Origin: Alphaproteobacteria bacterium
Lineage (GTDB): Bacteria; Pseudomonadota; Alphaproteobacteria; Micavibrionales; Micavibrionaceae
Assembly: GCA_020442505.1 (NCBI GenBank)
Contig: JAGRJZ010000050.1
Span: 1-8,524 of the forward strand
Direction: 5' to 3'
Length of the DNA stretch: 8,524 nt
Shown: piece after piece, positions 6,522 to 8,524 of the stretch
How positions within the stretch are numbered: the first letter of the stretch is position 1
How the letters are laid out: every line of letters begins with the position of its first letter
The notes under the pieces: model-generated
The model's database searches: none
The model's input: only the letters and a program-made list of their open reading frames with translations
What the model was told of the DNA's origin: nothing
Translations under genes and position numbers: made by a program

Positions 6522-6803
6522 ATGATGACACAGTTATCGACATGGGGAAACAGCGTCGGCGTGCGAATTCCCAAGGAATTCGTGGAGGCGCTCGGTCTCG
6601 TGCCGGGGACGGAAATCGAATGGCGGATGATCGATGGCATGCTGGGGATGCGGCCACTGAATCCGCTGGACCGTTTGCGTGGGGAGGCAAAACATCTGAG
6701 CCTGGACGATCTGTTGGCGCGGATGGAGCCTTTCGAACCGGGCGAGGCATTAAACGAAGGGCCCGTCATCGGCCGGGAGCGGTTCTGGGATGACGAAGGC
6801 TGA
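6522..6803 (+). CDS. mazE: MazE-type antitoxin (AbrB/SpoVT fold)
   Basis: The antitoxin has 92-93 residues. Its N-terminal half is a swapped-hairpin DNA-binding domain: QLSTWGNSVGVRIPKEFVEA is the typical (K/T)WGNSxxxRIPK motif, followed by LGLVPGTEIEW. The C-terminal half is acidic and probably flexible; its end (GPVIGRERFWDDEG) resembles the GREVW-like segment with which MazE relatives fill the toxin's active site. In the cell it should bind and neutralise MazF and, with it, repress the operon. Two ATGs in tandem (6522 and 6525) can serve as start. GAGAGG at 6513-6518 is 3 nt from the first and 6 nt from the second, so the second is the better-spaced one. The 3' end overlaps the toxin gene by 14 nt. 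Confidence 0.93.
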   Translation: MMTQLSTWGNSVGVRIPKEFVEALGLVPGTEIEWRMIDGMLGMRPLNPLDRLRGEAKHLSLDDLLARMEPFEPGEALNEGPVIGRERFWDDEG

Positions 6804-7128
6804 TTCCTATATTCCCGAACGGGGCGATATTGTCTGGATCGATTTCGAGCCGCAAAAGGGGAAAGAGATCATGAAACGCCGCCCGGCGCTGGTGTTAAGC
6901 CCCGCGAAATACAACCGGTTCGGGTTGATGCTGTGTTGTCCTCTGACCACGAAGGCGAAGGGGCGGCCGTTCGAAGTCCGCTTGCCGTCAAGCCCGGACC
7001 AGGCCGTGTTGTCCGATCAGGTGAAGTCCTTTGACTGGCGCCAACGCCGCGCGGAATTGAAGGAGCAGGTCGATCCGAAAACCGTTCAGGACGTCATCCG
7101 GCGCATCGCGGTGTTGCTGGTGGAGTGA
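6790..7128 (+). CDS. mazF: MazF-family mRNA endonuclease toxin
   Basis: The 112-residue protein is a full-length MazF/PemK toxin, a sequence-specific ribonuclease that cuts single-stranded mRNA (and sometimes rRNA or tRNA) and stops growth when its antitoxin is lost. Family motifs are all present: RGDIVWIDFEPQKGKE (11-26), RRPALVLSPAKYN (30-42), CCPLTT (49-54), GRPFEVRLP (58-66) and LSDQVKSFDWRQR (74-86). Aligned by eye with E. coli MazF, R31 corresponds to the catalytic Arg29 and T53 to Thr52, so it looks catalytically intact. The recognised sequence cannot be told from this. It overlaps mazE by 14 nt, which fits coupled synthesis with the antitoxin made first. Confidence 0.97.
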   Translation: MTKADSYIPERGDIVWIDFEPQKGKEIMKRRPALVLSPAKYNRFGLMLCCPLTTKAKGRPFEVRLPSSPDQAVLSDQVKSFDWRQRRAELKEQVDPKTVQDVIRRIAVLLVE

Positions 7129-7134
7129 CGTCAC

Positions 7135-7158
7135 TGTCCGCCGCCTCCAACGCGGACA
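7135..7158. terminator. Possible shared stem-loop between mazF and nrdB
   Basis: TGTCCGC (7135-7141) and GCGGACA (7152-7158) form a perfect 7-bp stem with a 10-nt loop in the 45-bp gap between two converging genes. No clear T run follows on either side, so it may only be a weak or factor-dependent terminator for both directions. Confidence 0.4.
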
Positions 7159-7173
7159 TGGTCGAACATTCTC

Positions 7174-8274
7174 TTACTCCGCAGCGTCGACCCCGCCGAT
7201 AGGACCGCCATACGGCCCGCCATCGGCGAAGATCATGTCCGAGAAGACGTCTTCCCAGTCGCCCTCGGTCGAGGCGCGGGAATATTCGGTCGCGCGGTTT
7301 TCGAAAAAGTTCGTGTGCTCCGCGCCGTTCAGGATCTGGTCCATCCAAGGCAGGGGATTTTTCTCGATATTGCTGATCGGTTCCAGATCGAGCTGCTGCA
7401 GGCGACGATCGGCGATCCAGCGCACATATTGCTTAACCTCCTCGGCGGACAGGCCTTCGATCCCGCCCATCTCGAACGCCAGGTCGATAAAGCCGTTTTC
7501 AATGTCGATGACGTTACGAGCGTGTTCGTAGATGTCGTTTTTCAGCTGATCGTCCCAGATATCGGGGTTTTCCTGAACGAAGGTCTTGAACAGACGAATA
7601 ATCGACAGGCAGTGCAGCGTCTCGTCCCGTACGGACCATGTGATGATCTGACCCATGCCCTTCATCTTGTTGAAACGCGGGAAGTTCATCAAAATCGCGA
7701 AGGACGCGAAAAGCTGCACCCCTTCGGTAAAGGCGCCGAACAGTGCCATTGTCTTCGCGATGTCCCGGCGCGAACGCATGGACGCATTTTGCATGTAGTC
7801 GTATTTCTTCTTCATCGCGTCGTATTTCAGGAAGGCCTGATATTCGAGCTCCGGCATACCGATCGTATCCAGCAAATGCGCATAGGCCGCGACATGGATC
7901 GTTTCGATATTCGAGAACGCGGCCAGCATCATCTGAACTTCGACCGGTCCGAACACGCGGGAATAATGCCTCATATAACAGTTATTTACCTCCACGTCGG
8001 CCTGCGTAAAGAAGCGGAAAATCTGGGTCACCAGATGTTTTTCCGCGGCGGTCAGGTTTTTCTTCCAGTCCCGGACGTCCTCGGCCATCGGCACCTCCTC
8101 GGGCAGCCAATGCAGCCGCTGTTGCGTCAGCCACGCGTCATAACACCACGGATACAAAAACGGCTTATAGACATGGCGTTCCTGCAAAAGCTGTGAGCGC
8201 GCATGCGTCACGTCGTCGGACAACTCATAATGATGGTCGATTTGCGCGTTCGCGGCGGTGGCGGTAGAGGACAT
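7174..8274 (-). CDS. nrdB: Ribonucleotide reductase class Ia, beta subunit (R2)
   Basis: NrdB holds the diiron-tyrosyl radical that the alpha subunit NrdA needs to reduce ribonucleoside diphosphates to deoxyribonucleotides. The 366-residue protein shows all metal ligands: D93, E124 and H127 (IETIHVAAY), E184 (FTEGVQLFASF), E218 and H221 (VRDETLHCLS). Y131 is at the radical position, as in E. coli (D84, E115, H118, Y122, E204, E238, H241). The spacing D-E (31) and E-E (34) is identical; the middle is about 29 residues shorter. The tyrosine makes it class Ia rather than Ic. I chose the ATG at 8274 because AAAGGAG (8283-8289) stands 8 nt upstream; an in-frame ATG at 8403 would add an unrelated-looking 43-residue head. 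The C-terminus is a Gly-rich tail (GGPYGGPIGGVDAAE). nrdA is not in the window. Confidence 0.97.
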   Translation of the reverse strand: MSSTATAANAQIDHHYELSDDVTHARSQLLQERHVYKPFLYPWCYDAWLTQQRLHWLPEEVPMAEDVRDWKKNLTAAEKHLVTQIFRFFTQADVEVNNCYMRHYSRVFGPVEVQMMLAAFSNIETIHVAAYAHLLDTIGMPELEYQAFLKYDAMKKKYDYMQNASMRSRRDIAKTMALFGAFTEGVQLFASFAILMNFPRFNKMKGMGQIITWSVRDETLHCLSIIRLFKTFVQENPDIWDDQLKNDIYEHARNVIDIENGFIDLAFEMGGIEGLSAEEVKQYVRWIADRRLQQLDLEPISNIEKNPLPWMDQILNGAEHTNFFENRATEYSRASTEGDWEDVFSDMIFADGGPYGGPIGGVDAAE

Positions 8275-8342
8275 GGGGCTGGCTCCTTTACGGTTTTTAT
8301 CGGTGCACACAGGCGGCTTCTTTTTAAGCATGCCCGCGGGGA

Positions 8343-8356
8343 CTTGTCCAGACAAG
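8343..8356. promoter_or_regulatory. Small palindrome in the nrdB leader
   Basis: CTTGTC-CA-GACAAG is a perfect 14-bp inverted repeat about 70 bp upstream of the nrdB ATG. It could be an operator or a leader hairpin. It does not look like the NrdR box (ACAC-A/T-rich-GTGT). No convincing -35/-10 pair for nrdB was found in 8275-8460. Confidence 0.3.
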
Positions 8357-8410
8357 CCTGCATCTTTTTCCCCCTCCCCGGCGAGATTCCGGAGATGTGT
8401 CAAGCTTTCG

Positions 8411-8426
8411 TTAACGGTCTGTTAAC
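8411..8426 (+). promoter_or_regulatory. CtrA-type binding box
   Basis: TTAA (8411-8414), seven bases, then TTAAC (8422-8426) is an exact match to the CtrA recognition pattern of alphaproteobacteria. A -10-like TAAAAT lies at 8438-8443 with no proper -35 in front of it, so the box sits where the -35 would be, as in CtrA-activated promoters. That promoter would serve the plus-strand gene starting at 8488. A further TTAA (8437-8440) and a GATTC methylation-type site (8385-8389) are close by. Confidence 0.5.
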
Positions 8427-8487
8427 CAATTATCCGTTAAAATTTACCTAAATTTAGAGATATCGGAACGTAGACGAGGAAACGCTT

Positions 8488-8524
8488 TTGACGGACGCCG
8501 TTACGAACACGACAGTTGAACCGA
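8488..8524 (+). CDS. Start of an unidentified gene (continues past window)
   Basis: A TTG at 8488 opens a frame that stays open to the right edge (12 codons, reading MTDAVTNTTVEP). A good ribosome binding site, GAGGA (8476-8480), lies 7 nt upstream, and the frame is closed by a TAG shortly before that, so no earlier start is likely. With so few residues I cannot identify the product. The CtrA-type box and a TAAAAT -10 at proper distance upstream support a real gene transcribed away from nrdB. Confidence 0.42.
   Translation, partial: MTDAVTNTTVEP

Noticed and set aside
7315..8196. Long plus-strand open frame (293 codons) opposite nrdB
   Set aside because: It lies wholly inside nrdB on the other strand and has no recognisable motif or ribosome binding site.
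8275..8403. 43-residue N-terminal extension of NrdB from ATG 8403
   Set aside because: The AAAGGAG placed 8 nt before the ATG at 8274 and the NrdB-like sequence that follows indicate the shorter start.
1..8524. CRISPR arrays, tRNA or rRNA genes, attachment sites, replication origin
   Set aside because: No regularly spaced direct repeats, no cloverleaf or CCA-ending sequence, and no rRNA-like stretch was seen on either strand.

Overview
The window looks like part of an alphaproteobacterial chromosome of moderate to high GC. Four things support this: a HemY-type membrane TPR protein, a class Ia NrdB of the shorter form, a DmdC-like long acyl-CoA dehydrogenase, and a perfect CtrA-type box (TTAA-N7-TTAAC) with a GANTC site near the right edge. 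I cannot fix the genus. Most genes lie on the minus strand. Plus-strand exceptions are a broken TPR gene, a mazEF toxin-antitoxin pair, a candidate small RNA and the start of a gene at the right edge.

Layout. Positions 1-1303 (minus) hold hemY, cut by the left edge. Positions 1514-2360 (plus) hold a TPR protein split by an apparent one-base frameshift and visibly poorer in G+C than its neighbours. Next to it, 2386-2583 (minus) is a fragment of an IS630-family transposase. Together these read as a decaying inserted patch. Positions 2684-4474 (minus) are a 596-residue acyl-CoA dehydrogenase with its own sigma70-like promoter. The gap 4475-4726 carries, on the plus strand, a perfect -35 box, a -10 box 17 bp later, a GNRA-capped hairpin, a CU-rich stretch and a perfect intrinsic terminator. 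This is the layout of an unannotated ~78-nt small RNA.

Positions 4727-6431 (minus) are a two-gene operon: a diiron ferritin-like protein, then pantothenate synthetase (panC), joined as TGA-G-ATG. Diverging from it is mazE-mazF (6522-7128, plus), whose promoter contains a palindrome well placed for autoregulation. Positions 7174-8274 (minus) are nrdB, converging on mazF across a short stem-loop. The region 8275-8487 upstream of nrdB holds a small palindrome, a GATTC site and the CtrA-type box placed over the -35 region of a plus-strand promoter. A new coding frame with a good ribosome binding site starts at 8488 and leaves the window.

The genes are mostly housekeeping: haem-linked membrane protein, CoA precursor synthesis, acyl-CoA oxidation, dNTP synthesis. 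The parts least explained by known annotation are the small-RNA candidate at 4651-4728, the frameshifted TPR gene beside the IS630 fragment, and the CtrA-type intergenic region by nrdB.
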